Assembly: GCF_000711695.1 (NCBI RefSeq)
Contig: NW_013547002.1
Coordinates: forward strand, 62,001-126,000
Length of the DNA stretch: 64,000 bases
Source: Tilletiaria anomala UBC 951
Taxonomy: Eukaryota; Basidiomycota; Exobasidiomycetes; Georgefischeriales; Tilletiariaceae
Reading direction: 5' to 3'
The first letter of the stretch is position 1, and the number at the start of each line of letters is the position of its first letter. Made by a program: the position numbers and the translations under genes. Under the pieces are notes generated by a model. That model searched no databases, was not told the origin of the DNA, and worked only from the letters and a program-made list of their open reading frames with translations. Shown here piece by piece: positions 11,901 through 24,497 of this stretch.

Positions 11901-14199
11901 GGCTGCACTTGCGGCTTGGCCGGCAGGCTAGCAAAGCCAGGCGTGCCAGGTGTCCGTGGAGTGGGCGGGATACTGAGAAGTGGGGTCGAGGGGACGGACG
12001 AAGCTTCCCTGGCCATCCGCTCGACGTCAGCGACAGAGCTCTTGCCAACCCTACTTGCCATCTCGTCGAGGCTGGTGTCGATCGGCACAGGAGCTGGCCG
12101 CTTTGCCTTCTCTTCAGCATCCTTGGCTTCAGCTTGACTCTCTGCCGCCTCCTTGGCTTCGCGCTCCTCCCGTTCCGCCTGTGCCTTAGCAGCTACTTCT
12201 TCAGCCTTGCGCTTGGCTTCCGTAGCAGCCTTGCGCTCGTCCTCTTCCTTTTTGAGCCGCTCTTCCTCTTCGCGCTTACGTCGCTCTTCCGCTTCTTGCT
12301 GCTTGCGCTTCTTCTCTTCTTCCTCGAGCTTGGCTCGTTCTTCCTCCTCCTTCTTTTGCGCTGCCGCTGCCGCTTCCTCCTCTTCCTTTTTCTTGGCTGC
12401 AGCCTCCTCCTCTCGCTTCTTGCGCGCCTCTTCTTCCTCCTTCAGCTTCTTCTCATCCGACGCCTTCTTCAGCTCATTGACTGCCCGTATGAAGCTTTGC
12501 TGCGTCTGGATCTTGCTGGGAGCAGCAAACGACGTTACGCTCGGCGAAGGTGAAGGGGACGCCGGCGCTGCATCTGGTGTGGCGGGCTGGCCGGCAGGAG
12601 CGGACGGGGCGGTCAAGCCAGGCGTGCTGGGTCTCGAAGAAGAAGCTGTGGATGCGGCAGGCTTAGGATTGGCGACCTTGGCATTGACCACCTGGTTCGT
12701 GAGGGGGTCAACTATCTTGATCGCAGAATTCGCCCTTGGCAAGAACGCCGGTGCACCGGCACTGACACTGCTGATCGATGACTGCGCCGAATGGCTACCG
12801 GCGAATGAGCCGCTGGGCGTATGTATATGGCCCGGGCGAACTCCTGCAACGGATGGGAAGCCAGCTTGTTGAGGTGGAGGTGAAGCTAGACTTGCCATAC
12901 TCGGTGCCGGCGACTGCGGAGGCCGCGCAGCACCACCTTGCTGTTGCGCAGCACCTCCAAGACCAGGTTGCCCTGCTCCTTGTGTGGCACCTACTGGCGG
13001 CCGCGGCGATGGTGGCGCCCAGTGCGCTGGGGATCCCGGGAACTGCTGTGGCTGCGGTGGCGGCGGTTGCTGCTGCTGCTGCATATATGGGTTATAGCCC
13101 GGGAACGGTTGAGGCATGGGGTACATCTGCATCATGCTCGGCGACCGTAGTCCGTTCGCGGAGCCACCATGGTACACCGCATAGCCGGCGTACTGCGGTG
13201 GCACGCCCTGAGCTGGACCTGCTTGCATGCGGCTACCGTACGGAGGTTGGCCACCGGAAGGATTTCGTTGACCCGGCTGGAAGTCCCGGCTCTGGCCGGG
13301 AGGTCGCAGAGCAGAGGGCTGACCGGCGGCGGCGACCGGCGGAGCGCCTGGCAAGCGCGAACTCGAAGAGAGATGTTGCTGTTGCGATGGTGGCGACCGC
13401 ATGCTCGCGTTTGCGACGACGGGCGAGTTGCTAGCCGAAGGCAGACTGCTACCTGGAGTCGAAGCCGCGTCTGGAGTGGCAGCGGTAGAAGCTGCCGGTG
13501 TTGCTTGCGTACCCGACAGTGCAGAGGGCTGCTGAGAGGCGGGGTTCTGGAACAGCTTCTGGAAGTCCATCTTGGGCTTAGGAGCAGCAGGAGTAGTCGC
13601 ATTCTCCTTAGTGCCGATCACCAGGCCCTTGTCCTTGCCTACGTTGGAAGTGCTCATCGCATTGACGGATCCGAATGCTGCAGGTTTGCCGATGTGCCCC
13701 GTCACCGGAGGCTGTGCGGGAGACACGGAAAGCGTGGCCTCGGCGTCTTGCACAGAGCCAAAGTTGATGCTAGCTGCTGCAGGTTGCCAAGTAAAAAGGC
13801 ATTCAGCAATCATAAAAGGTAAGACCCTACAAACCGTTAACCGCCCTCACCAGTCCGAAGGGCAGTGTTCGCTGCCTTGGGGATGCTGACAGCCGACTGA
13901 CCTCGCTGCTGCGCATCCGCTCCGTTCACCTCCCCTGGCTTGGCGAACACGCCATTGACGGCCGCCGAGCCATTCACCTGTGCCACCGAAGCGGAAGCGC
14001 CAGTGTTCGCTGTGCTTCCTGCCGCATCATTGCTAGAACCTGCTGCCACCACTACTGGCGCTGCCGTCTGCTTTGATTTGGCTGCTGCCGCTGCGTAGTT
14101 GAAGGGCTGAGGCTTGCTGCTTCCGGAATGAGAGGTGGTGGAGGCCTTGGCGGTCACGTTGCTGTTGGTGGGCGTGTCGCTACCGGTCTTGCTGCTCAT
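8978..14199 (-). CDS. TIF4631: Translation initiation factor eIF4G
   Basis: Seven exons, 14199-13851, 13776-10301, 10234-10151, 10087-9777, 9709-9448, 9383-9164 and 9099-8978, sum to 1607 aa. eIF4G is the scaffold joining the cap-binding protein eIF4E, the helicase eIF4A and poly(A)-binding protein. The first 550 residues are low complexity (Ser, Pro, Gln, Ala). A Lys/Glu-rich coiled coil spans about 549-676. The eIF4E-binding motif YDREFLLQF starts near residue 821 (11665-11639). The MIF4G domain runs from about 1008 to 1300, ending RFMIL then DIIELRKANWVPRH across an intron. A Gly/Arg-rich linker leads to SSSNIFALL and an acidic stretch. A C-terminal MA3 domain occupies about 1495-1607 (ALPVSRRPDFIKA onward). 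Introns are 63-74 nt. The GTG directly before the chosen ATG is not used. Confidence 0.93.
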
Positions 14200-17100
14200 C
14201 ACTCTTGTCTTTAATCGTGAGGTGCTTGGGGGAAATGCTGATGCACGCTTCTGATGTGGAGGAGGCTACGATCGCTTAGAGATCGCTGATTGCGCGTGTG
14301 CTGCAAGCAGGAAGTAAACCCGTTCTCGAGACTTCCTCGCGTCTTTTCTTACGAGAACCTGCACCAGGCAAGTCCACGAGCTGCAATTCTGAGTGAAGAG
14401 GATGCCTGATCCTGTTCAGATTGACGAATGGGCGTATGCTCGAGAACAATGCCTTCCCTTTTATGGTTGCCGATTCTGGCGGGATCACGCGATCTTCTCG
14501 CGAGTAGAGCCTGTAGTGACTATGAGGCGAGTGCTGAACAACGAATCAAGAGCCTGGCACGCTGCACAAAAGAGGAGCTCACGAAAGGCTTCTGCCCTTT
14601 CAATGCTCATCCAAAACTAAGCCACGCAGACGAAGCTATCGACACGATGCTTTTTGCCTGGCAAGAGGGAGCGGGCAGAAGCAAAGCGCGCGCTTTTGAT
14701 GCTGCGGCTTCCAACCTGGCCTCTCGATGCCGTGCCTTGACTTGAGCCGTGGCCGAGGCGATTCCTTTCGGTCGTCTGCTGCCGCTGTCGAACCAAAGTA
14801 TCTGTTGGAGGTTAGAGGTCTCCTCTTCCTCCTGATATCGAGGAAGTTGGTGATGATGATGATGGAGATGCAAAGGAGCAAGGTGAACGAACAAGACCTT
14901 GATCTGGATGACCCAAAATTTTGTTGCCCACCCACCCCCTGCACGAGGAGTGAATACAGTGGGAGAAAGAGACCGGATGTATGCGACCATTCTCTCACTG
15001 GCCCAGTGCACGCCTCTCTCCTTCTCTTCACCCGCACCCAGCTGGTGGGCGTCCGGCGCCAGACACAGCCCACTGGGCAACAGGGCACAGAGAAGACTTC
15101 GATACAGTTTCTCCCCTTTCATGCGGAAAAGAAAGAGCTCCAAGGTTGAGGGAATTCGCTATTGCTGCTGCCCTGGACCGCTCTCGCCCACACCGCCACA
15201 TCCACATCCATCACCATCACCCTCTCCCTATTCCTCGTCATCTGGAAGCTTTGCTGGTAAGGGGCTTCCTATATACATGTATACCAGACACCTTCCAGTC
15301 ACCTCGTCACGACTAGCAGGCTCTTGATTGAGTGACCAGTCCGAATTGAGATATACACTGTCTATGGCATGAGAAGCGCAGTGAGCCATGCTCGAAAGTC
15401 GGATCAGGTCCACCGACCAAATGGCCGCTACGAGGCACAAGTTACTGCGTAGTGACTTCGAAGTGTTGCCTGAGTTGCTGGAACGTCCTTCCAAATGCAC
15501 CAATTGCAACGTGGCAAGGAGAATCGACTTTCAACCCGCGGGGGCATCAGCATCACTGCAAGATCTCCGTGCCACTCAGCACGCTGCGTGCATATCGGCC
15601 GCGCCAATTGCATTCCAATGCGTCACATCATCCGCCTTGTGCAAATCGATTATGGATTCAATGATTCCATGATGTGCCCGGCCAATGAACCTCATTGAAT
15701 TTCGTTCCGAAAGGCGAGCGAGGCACATATGATGAAGGACAGTGGCATATGACTCATAAGATCCTCCTCACGTCCCGAGCCGCGGCAGCCTCTAATGGCA
15801 GGCCTCCTGTAACATCGTCGTGAATGGACGACAAGGATGGATGATGAAATGTAGGATCCGGAAGAACCTGAACACTCCGACGATGGGAGGTGCCTACATC
15901 TATTCGTTTGGCATTGGTACTAGCCCCGGTGGTCGTCGAGCTGCGCAGCCGCAGGTGGACGGTGGACTTTGAACGGTGAAGCGTGGCGGCCATGTTCGCG
16001 TTCGCGCGTGACGCGCAGTAGATAGGCTGCTGGCTGTGCGTCTAAACGTCTGGGCGCGGAACGCTGATGACTGAACGTCGAATGCCAGATAGTTCAGAGA
16101 TCCTAGTAATCTCCTGATTGTAACACGTGAAATGCTAACGGTGACTGGTGAGCGGTAAGTATTTTGAATTTGAACCAGGAAGTAAATCGATGCGTGAGTG
16201 TGAGTTTAATGCTCAAAATTCGTACGTGCACAAATGTATCCTTCCATTCTTGAGTGTCGCAGATGGACCAATGATGATTGAGTGACTAGTTACTCAGGGC
16301 GGCCAACCGCTTAGTTCAGTGATCGAACTACAGATGGACAGGTCAATTCATTCGAGTGGGGGCCACGCGATTAGGACATCCTCCTCACTTCTCACAGTCA
16401 CCACCACAGTCCACGCTAACTAGACCTTCGAAGGTGAGAGCGTGGTCATCTGATCTCTGACCTCTTCGAGACGTCGCGCAAGTCAACAATCAAATGAATC
16501 GTCGTCCTCGCCCTCGCCCTCCCATACTTGGGGAAGACATGCGCGCAGCAACATCAGGCTCATAGTGGGCCACGCTTGTAGCGCATGGACGCTAGGCTTG
16601 CGCAAAGGCCAGATCCTCTGCCTATTCGGCGACTCACCCTCCAGCGGGGTCATTGCGGGGATCATGTACTTTTCTCGTTGCTAATGCGTTGTGTGCAACG
16701 GCAGTGGCCAGCAGACACCTGGCGAGTACCGCGCTGTTCGCCAGCTCTCATCCCATCCTCTCCTTGAGTAAACTTTCCTTCCAGGACCCAGCAACGAAGC
16801 GTCCCCTATTTTGGTGAGAGATGCGCTTGTCATCGTGAGTGGCCTGTATACAGCCGAAAAGATTTATGTACGCTGTCAGGTCAAGTCAAGACTCGGGAAC
16901 AACAAGTGTCTGAAACAGCATTCTCCGCTTGCTTGAGGTCATAAACAATGCGCCGCATCCACCGCATGTGACTGCCCGTCCTTGCACATCCTCTGTGGCT
17001 TCGAATTGATGAACACGGCCAGCTGGCTCATTGCTCAGGTGTACATGGAGCAATCGGGCCCAGCACATGTGACCATGTGAGCGGGGAAGTTGTGAGTACG

Positions 17101-20100
17101 TCATGAGTTATGAACGATGCCCTGCAGTAAATAAATGAACCCAAAAGGCGACGCTGGCGGCTGGCTGCTGACGACGAAAAATCTGGTATTTCAGTTGTCG
17201 ACGCAAATAACGTCAGCGTCCGCGACACAGATTGCGCATCGTCAGACATTCACAAATAAGGTACCGTGTCAGTCACGACCCAGGACCCGCATGGCTTGCG
17301 TTGCGGACCGCTCCTGCTACATGCGTCGGCCCATTCTTCATCAGCCGATCGGCTTCGAGTCTCAGACTGCTACGTGAGTACTCCCATAATCAAGTTTGCG
17401 TTGACGAGCAAGCCGGGTCGCAAAACGGACTCATGAAATTAGAATTGTTTGGTGAAATAGGTTGCTGCATGTTGCATGTTGTTTTGCTTACAGCATGGCG
17501 ATGAACCATGCTGAACGTTCGACGCTCGAATGTGAACATTCAAATATGAAATCCGAACACTGGACCCCTTCGGTGAACACTCGCCGCCTGTGCGTCCGAA
17601 CGCCCAATCAGCCTTAACGAGCAACGGTGACACATACAAGATGCGCGAAGAGTCGGAACTCCAATCTCAGCAAAGGTTGTGCTGTTCGCGAGACCTGTCG
17701 CAAATCGCAACAGGGTCGGGACACACTTTCTTCCTTCTGCATTTGATACCAATCACTCGTCATTAGTTCGGGTCGGCGCAATCTGGACGTCACCGCAAGC
17801 CACTGGACATCGCATCATGCAGCTTTTATCGCACTTCATGCGGGCGCGTGCTTGCCTTCTCGAGCTAAGCGACATGGTGATTTGCTCGGCGACCTGGGAT
17901 ATTGTTGATCTTTGATCATCGATGACAATATTCGAAACTTGGATTTAGATCCACTTACATACACGAGAACTTCCTGTTGTCGCTTCAATCTACATCATGT
18001 TGCTCGTTTTGGATGATAGAAAAAGCCCGAGCAGCGCTGAAGCGAGCTCAGAGCTGGACTGCTGGAGTTGCTGGACTCTTGTCATTCTGGATCCCGGAGG
18101 AAGCGACAAAGCAAAGACTGCGGCCCCTGCTCCGCAGCTAGCGACAGGGAAATGTCCAGATGCGTTGATCTACTTGCATGTAAGCATGCAGCACAATACA
18201 CTAGACAGAAATTACTGCCGCATATGTATGGAGGGAAGTTGTATTCAGAATTGCGATAAATGCAATCTATCATAAGAGCGGAATACTAACGGTGATGCGA
18301 TGATAATGACGATGTGAGAGAAACTGGCAATGAGCTCCAGAGAGGTGCCAGGCCAAATGGATTGCAGAAAAGTCAGCTTTCTGTCCTTTCATGAAGAAGA
18401 CACAACAACAGAAAGAGATGTCATGCAGAACGAGAGACCTGGGGAAGGCTGGAGAGAGAGCGTCAGAGAGACACATATAGAGAGACAGATGTGAGCTCGG
18501 AAGCTAGATGCTGCCCTCTGGCGCGCTGGCAGCTGGTTCACCCTGGCACAGACTGTTACCGGAAGCAGTCGCATCGATGCAGTTGCACCGTCTGTACGTA
18601 TGAGAATGGATAATGGATTGATCCGTGCTCACTACCAGAGCCGAGTGGCTCTTGAAGACTTGTCGATGCCCGAAAAAGGCAAGAAAGACAAAAAGCAAGT
18701 GTGCCCCTGTAGGAGGCTGTCCGGCTATGTCTGTACCGGTCAGCACAGTCTACAGTCTGTGGAGTGCTACCCGTCCAAGCTCGCACTCCACAGGAGGAAT
18801 AAGAACATTCACCACCTCACAGATGCGTACTGTACATACTAATTAGCACGACATACACACGAAGCTGACATACTGGGCGCAGAACAGAGCCAGACAGGAC
18901 ATTGTGGAGGCCAGAGCATTGCCAGAGCCTGAACTACACAGTTCTGATTGTGTGCCAGACTCTAATTAGCATCGATCACCCTGATCCAGGCGACATTGTC
19001 GCACTACTATGACTCTCGCTCATCAAGGAAGGACTTGATGAAGGACCGACGAAATGATGAGCTGGGGGAATCTACGACTCTCCGAAAGCCTGCAGCACGT
19101 GGCTGAGTGAAAAAGACGATACTTGATTATCAAACCATGCGACTCTCTCGACGGATCTAGAGTTGAGCGAGATTTCCGACACATGTCGAAGTAAGTCTTG
19201 CAGTGCCCCGAAGCGAAAAGGAAGGAAGCTCGGCGAATTCGATCTCTGCGGGCTGCCCAGTACATTAAATGCACAGGAGTGCATGACGCCACCTCTGCTG
19301 TTGCCTCCTGCCGCCACTGCTGGAACAGCAAAAAAACGTTCTTTCTGAGTGGTGCCACAGGGCGCGGAGCTGCAGTGTCTCCAGCCACCAGGCGTCGCGC
19401 TCGCGAGTCACGTGGGCGTAACAGGGCACGGCGACGTGACGTCGAAACTCGTTTGGGGCGGTACATCGTGAGCGGATCAAACTGAGAAATATCTACATAC
19501 GTAGGTATATGTGAAATGTTGGATAGAAAGAGGGATGACATATTGGCCACTTGCTACGTGCCACACGCGAGTGTCTAGTCTTGTTATGCCCGTTCCGCCC
19601 TCTCCGAAATGAAAATCGTGCATCCATCGGTACGTACAAATGCCCGGAGTTCCATAGCGCGGAGCTGGGCAGCAGCTCACATCCGCAACCAGAGCATTGT
19701 CTGCCCCAATACAGCAAGTAACTATGAGAGGCGCTAGAGCAATGCAGAACATTCACTTCCCGAGTGGCTACCTATTCCCGAACTACCTAAATGGGATTCC
19801 CAGGGTTTCGCCCCGAAAAGGGTTTAACTTTCTCCAGAGGGCTAGAGCATGAAGAAAGTGACTGTCTCAGTAGAGATTCCCACAGCGAGGACTGCCAGCA
19901 CTGTACCAGAGGAGCTTCACCCTATTAAGCAGAGTTCAATCAGAAGGCAAAGAACCGAGACAACCAACCAGCGAACGAACTGCGAGCAGCCACAGAACAT
20001 TGAACGACCTAGGCTAGTCTGCTGCTTTTCTCTGTGTTGCAGCGCTCGAGGCGGCTCTGCAAAGACTGGGACAGAAGGAAAGAGAGGGGTGAAGAGCAGC

Positions 20101-20840
20101 GGCTCTCCGCATTGGATGAAAAGTGAATAATTCGCCCCTCCGGTCTCGGTCCGAAGTCACTCAGCCTCTCTTCTCCTGCGCCCGCTTCTCGCCCTCTCGT
20201 CACCGCTTCACTACCTCAAACTCGCCGAGGCGTTTCCCCAGCCAGTATAGTCTGTCGTGCCCCTTGGGGAAGCGTGTGCGGCCTTCTCTTATAGGTAGCT
20301 TACCCTTCCGCGAGGTATCTCGCATTGTTCTTTCGAATCGTCTGCCCCTTCTTCATGGACTCGACATCAACGACAACGAAGATGATATTTTATTGTTGAT
20401 CGTATCTAACGAAAAGGAAAGGCAACGCAGAGACAAGCAGACGGAGGAGTCATTCAGTTGTCTCTTGCAGTCTGTGCATCACCTTACCACCCAGCCATCT
20501 CCAAAGCCCGTCGCCTAGTGAACTCGCCAATTCCTGTCTGCGGTTCTCCCAAGGCCTCCATTTCCCCCTTTCGGAAAACTGCGTCAGAACGAACACTGCG
20601 ATAACATTTTCATTCATAGCATCAAGCGGCTCCAACCTCGCAGTCGCCGCTAGCTCCTTCCATCCTGCCCACGCTCCGTTTTCGGCTGGATCCAAAGCGT
20701 ATTCGAGCGAATTGTGATCATCTAGAGCTCGTCGCCTCGACCTCGATCATATACTTGACCTTCTCAGGACGGCTCCATCCCATTATTGTCACCACTTGCA
20801 CAACGTTGTTCTTAGAACAGCTCTACGGAATTCGACCATA
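14200..20840. other. 6.6 kb gene desert between eIF4G and the cyclin
   Basis: No recognisable protein family, tRNA or 5S gene, transposon ends or long tandem repeat was seen. Frames such as 14607-15143 (-), 15754-15993 (-) and 20123-20518 (+) have no family features. Base composition drifts more AT-rich from about 15.7 to 19.8 kb. A pyrimidine-rich stretch lies at about 15165-15240 and a GA-rich stretch at 18449-18490. It must hold the promoters of two divergent genes, and could hold non-coding RNA genes I cannot see. Confidence 0.5.
18449..18490. repeat. GA-rich low-complexity tract
   Basis: Repeated GAGAGAGA and AGAGAGACA units give a purine-rich tract within the desert. It is simple sequence with no sign of a mobile element. 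Confidence 0.5.
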
Positions 20841-22522
20841 ATGGCAGCAGTAGCAACGCAATGGCCCACGGCTGTTGCGCCGCTAGAGCCACGGCACGGT
20901 CGAAGCAGCTCGGCGTCAGGTGCTTGCAGCACCCAGCAAGTGCAGCAATCGCACCCGCACCAGCAAGCTTCTTCCCCACGACTGGACTTTGACCGCTTTT
21001 ACGGGCATAGAGGTATGTTTCATCCTGATGCGTGCATAACATGCACGAGTGGCGACTGATACTGTCATACTCCGTGTTGGCAGAACTGTCCGAGCTCTGC
21101 GAAACGGTCATCTCCGCTCTGTTTGCATGCCCTCTGGACTCGGCGGCTGCATCGGCAGCCTGCAACGGTACTGGCACCAAGGCGGGACGACAAGCGCCGC
21201 GCCTAGCTGAGTTCATCGCATATGCGGTGCATCGCACCCGGCTGCCTCTCGCCGTCACACACCAAGCTCTGTTCCTGCTCAAGAGGCTCAAGGCACGTTT
21301 CCCTGCTGCCAGGGGCTCAAGTGGTCACCGTCTCTTCATCTCTGCCTTGATGCTGGCGAGCAAGGCGAGCTGCGATGATACCTACAGTAACAAGAGTTGG
21401 ACCATCGTCGGCCAGGGCTTGTTCTCGCTGCGAGAAGTGAACCAAATGGAGCGCGAGCTCTTTGGGTATCTCGGCTTCAAGGTCAACGTCAGCAATGAAG
21501 ACCTCACACCATTCGTCGCCAGCCTAAACAGCGGGCGGATCAACGAAGCTATCTCCACAGTGCCAGCGCTAGCGCAGACTTATGCGGCGCCATCAACATC
21601 GACAGTGCCAGTCTCATCACCGTGCATTGCGACAGCACCAATCACGATGGCGGTAAGGTCCGAGTCACTCAGTACCATGCCACCACACGCCACATACGAG
21701 TCCGCCTCCGTTGCGAGCTCACCCTCACTCGTCGGGCCACACCGCTCGACTAGCCACCGCACTCGGCACCAGTCCACTGCAGAGACAGTCTCGACCTTCA
21801 ACAACCGCGCGTCCATCTCCGGGTACCCGAGCGCTATGAGCCGCTCGTCATACTACGCCTCTGCATCACACCCGCATATGTACCACCCTCATCACTACGC
21901 GAGCACACTGCCGGCAGCGTCTTCGCCACGAGCAGCAGCGTTCATGCAACGCAGCGCCTCGGCGCACCACGAGCGGACAAGCAGCGCTCATGCCTTCCAG
22001 CAGTACACAATGGGTTTGCGCGAGGCATCTAACAGTGCACCGCCTGCATCTATGGTGCCAGCGATCACACCTCCTGCTCTTTCGCAATCGTACTGCATGT
22101 CGTCACCGTCATCTTCGTCCTGCTCGTCGCTGCGGCAATCCTTCTCTGCCGCCTCGACCGGCTCTTCGTTCTCCGCTTCTCCAAGCCCGAGCCTCATCGG
22201 TGGCAGCAGCTCGGCAAGTCGGTATTCTTCCTCCCTCTCCAGCGGTCGGACGACTCCAGACCTGGAAACACCGCCGACCGAGTTTGATGAGGATGCGTGC
22301 TACTCGGACTCTTCCGTCTCGCCTGTTGCACAGGATGTTGACGACGCGGCGTGGCAACATGGTGGCAATACACGCGCCGCCTCCCACGGCGCATCGTATG
22401 ACGGTCGACCGTTCTATGCAGCGGTGCAGCAGCACGCTCACCAGTACCAACCGTACCGTGGTGACAAACATGATCCGACAGCGGCTATGCTAGCCAACTA
22501 TGCGCCGCAATGGTCTGCATGA
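20841..22522 (+). CDS. Pcl-type (Pho80-like) cyclin
   Basis: Exons 20841-21012 and 21084-22522 (intron 21013-21083) give 536 aa. A cyclin box of the PCL1/PCL2 class lies at about residues 95-200: EFIAYAVHRTRLPLAVTH, then the family's HRLFISALMLASKASCDDTY and LFSLREVNQMERELFGYLGF. Pcl cyclins activate Pho85-type kinases in G1 and morphogenesis; that partner is inferred. The remaining 330 residues are Ser-, Ala-, Tyr- and His-rich and probably disordered and phosphorylated, with an acidic patch near FDEDACYSDSS. The start is the first ATG in frame; a TTG-initiated extension upstream is not supported. The long desert before it suggests a large regulatory region. Confidence 0.9.
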
Positions 22523-24497
22523 TGACGGACACTTGGTTTCCATTACCTTCCTGCGCACAGTAGCATCTCGCATTTTATTCCCGCCTCCGACTTTTTTGCT
22601 TTTATTGTCGTTGGCCTTTTCGCCTGGTCCATTAAGCATCTCATCAACCAAAAGCCGGAATCCAGACGACGCACAGCACGTTGCAGAAAACAGGACTCAT
22701 CTGTTCTTTGGGTTCTTGATTTCTTCAATGTTGTCTGTCTGGGCAACTCGGGGAGGGTCGAAGGTCCGCACGCTCAATAGTGTAAGCAGGGCCTCGTGCA
22801 TCTCCACTGGTCAGCCTTATCGCGCTTTGCGGCGATTCATTTTCGGCTTGATCAAGTCAACTGCTCCAGCCTGGACCTACATCTCAACGTGATCGTCGTC
22901 CTCGTCCTCATTATCAACACCATCATCTATCAATTGCTTTATTAGACGCGTGAGACATGCGTCCATACCACACTGCACATGAAGCTAAGCGGTACAAACA
23001 CCGCAAGCTCAAGGTTTCAGAACGAAGCTTCTCTCCTTGCAGCAACTTTTAACATTTCATCTCATCCGTCACTTTCTCTCAAACATGGAAGGCCCAAGGG
23101 CGTAACGGGCTTCGGGGGTTTACAACATGGTTCCTGTTCTTCTATGAAGGGTGCCTATCGTCGTCGCTAGCGCCTGCGCTTCGCCCGACCCACCAAGCGG
23201 GTTTGTTTCACCCTGCATTGCTTCTACCATACTCCGCGGCGACATATCTTCGCTCCTTTCCTCTTCCACCCAGAAATGTCACCGTCATACCAAGGCCTCT
23301 GGATGGCACAAGGTTCACGGCCCTCTTCTCCGATGGGAGGGGGGGCCGACTTGGCGCCTCGAGGTTGTCCGTGTGTGCTAGAATGTACCATTTAGCTAGC
23401 TAGCCCCTTTGCAAAAGCACGAATGACATCGTTGTACTACTACAATACCTCCGCTCTGCGCATGCCTCTCGCTTGGTCTATAAAGCTGCTTTGCATAGTT
23501 GCACGGGGTCAGTCCCGCAACGGCCCCGGACCTCATGTGCTCGTCTGGGTTTTACCCGGCGAAGAAATAGAGGGGGCAGGAGCCAGTTCGAGCTAGCAAC
23601 ACACTCAGCTAGCGCTTCTTGTGTTTACCTCTAGAATACATACTCCAGCCTGGCTTGGATGCTCAGGTCAACCATTTGACCGCTCGATCTTGAGACTCAA
23701 CCTGGCTGCCTCATGTTCGCTAAATGCGTCCATGAGCAGCCGTGCGACGCAAGCTAAACGTATGCACGTACACTTCTACAGACAGACCGCGCCTATGATC
23801 AATCACCTTGAGATGGCTGCTACTGCAAACAAAGACAACCACAGTCACAGTTGAGATCACGGACTGGCCGGAGTTCAAAGTGGCGGCGGTCTGGTGATGT
23901 CGATGATTTACTTTGTAGGGCTGTGCAGCTGTGGGTCACCGACTGGAGATGAGTGGGCACAGCGGCGCAGCGACCGCACAGAGTCTTGCTGGGCCTTGTG
24001 GAGAGCATTGCCGACCCCCGAGGCGGAACTGAAAATCAACGTGATTGCACCTCAGCTGTTGGAAAAGTTCGCGATGGAACCTACTCGAGACTTGGGATCG
24101 AATCGAATCGACCTGCTCTCGCTCCAGAGCCCACAGGCATGGGACGAAGACAATGAAACGTTGTGGATTGTGGAGACGACGGACTGCTTTTTGTTTGTAG
24201 GAAGTTGCAGTGGCAGTCATCAAGGTATCGTGATGCTACCATACACCGTTAACCGCGGCTAGGTAACCCAGGGGGGTTACGGTTACAAACGTCGCTTCGA
24301 TACCCCTCCATCGACCGCCTGCTTCGTCTGACTGAGCTATAATCACCTGTAGCGCTCCACCACCGAGGTCGTCAAGCGACCTTACTACGGACCTCACTAC
24401 GGGCCGTGCCTCGCGCACAAGTAAGCCGCCAGCTCAACAGCCCTGCTTCCTGTTTGCATGGCTTGCTCTTTCGAGTCCATTTAGCATAACAGCCATC
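22523..24497. other. Intergenic interval between the cyclin and apyrase genes
   Basis: I see no convincing gene in these 2 kb. A 122-codon plus-strand frame (23894-24262) has moderately protein-like composition but no recognisable family. A short CTAG-rich run lies near 23393-23407. Confidence 0.5.

Noticed and set aside
12153-12872. A 239-codon plus-strand frame rich in Ser and Phe
   Set aside because: It is the antisense of the Lys/Glu coiled-coil region of eIF4G.
14607-15143. A 178-codon minus-strand frame with a His run in the desert
   Set aside because: Composition changes along the frame, the His run comes from a simple repeat, and no family or splice support is visible.
19023-19550. 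A 175-codon minus-strand frame in the desert
   Set aside because: The Arg-rich composition and a competing frame on the other strand suggest chance.
24085-24115. A GGGATCGAATCG match resembling a tRNA B box on the minus strand
   Set aside because: The surrounding bases do not fold into a tRNA and no A box lies at the right distance.
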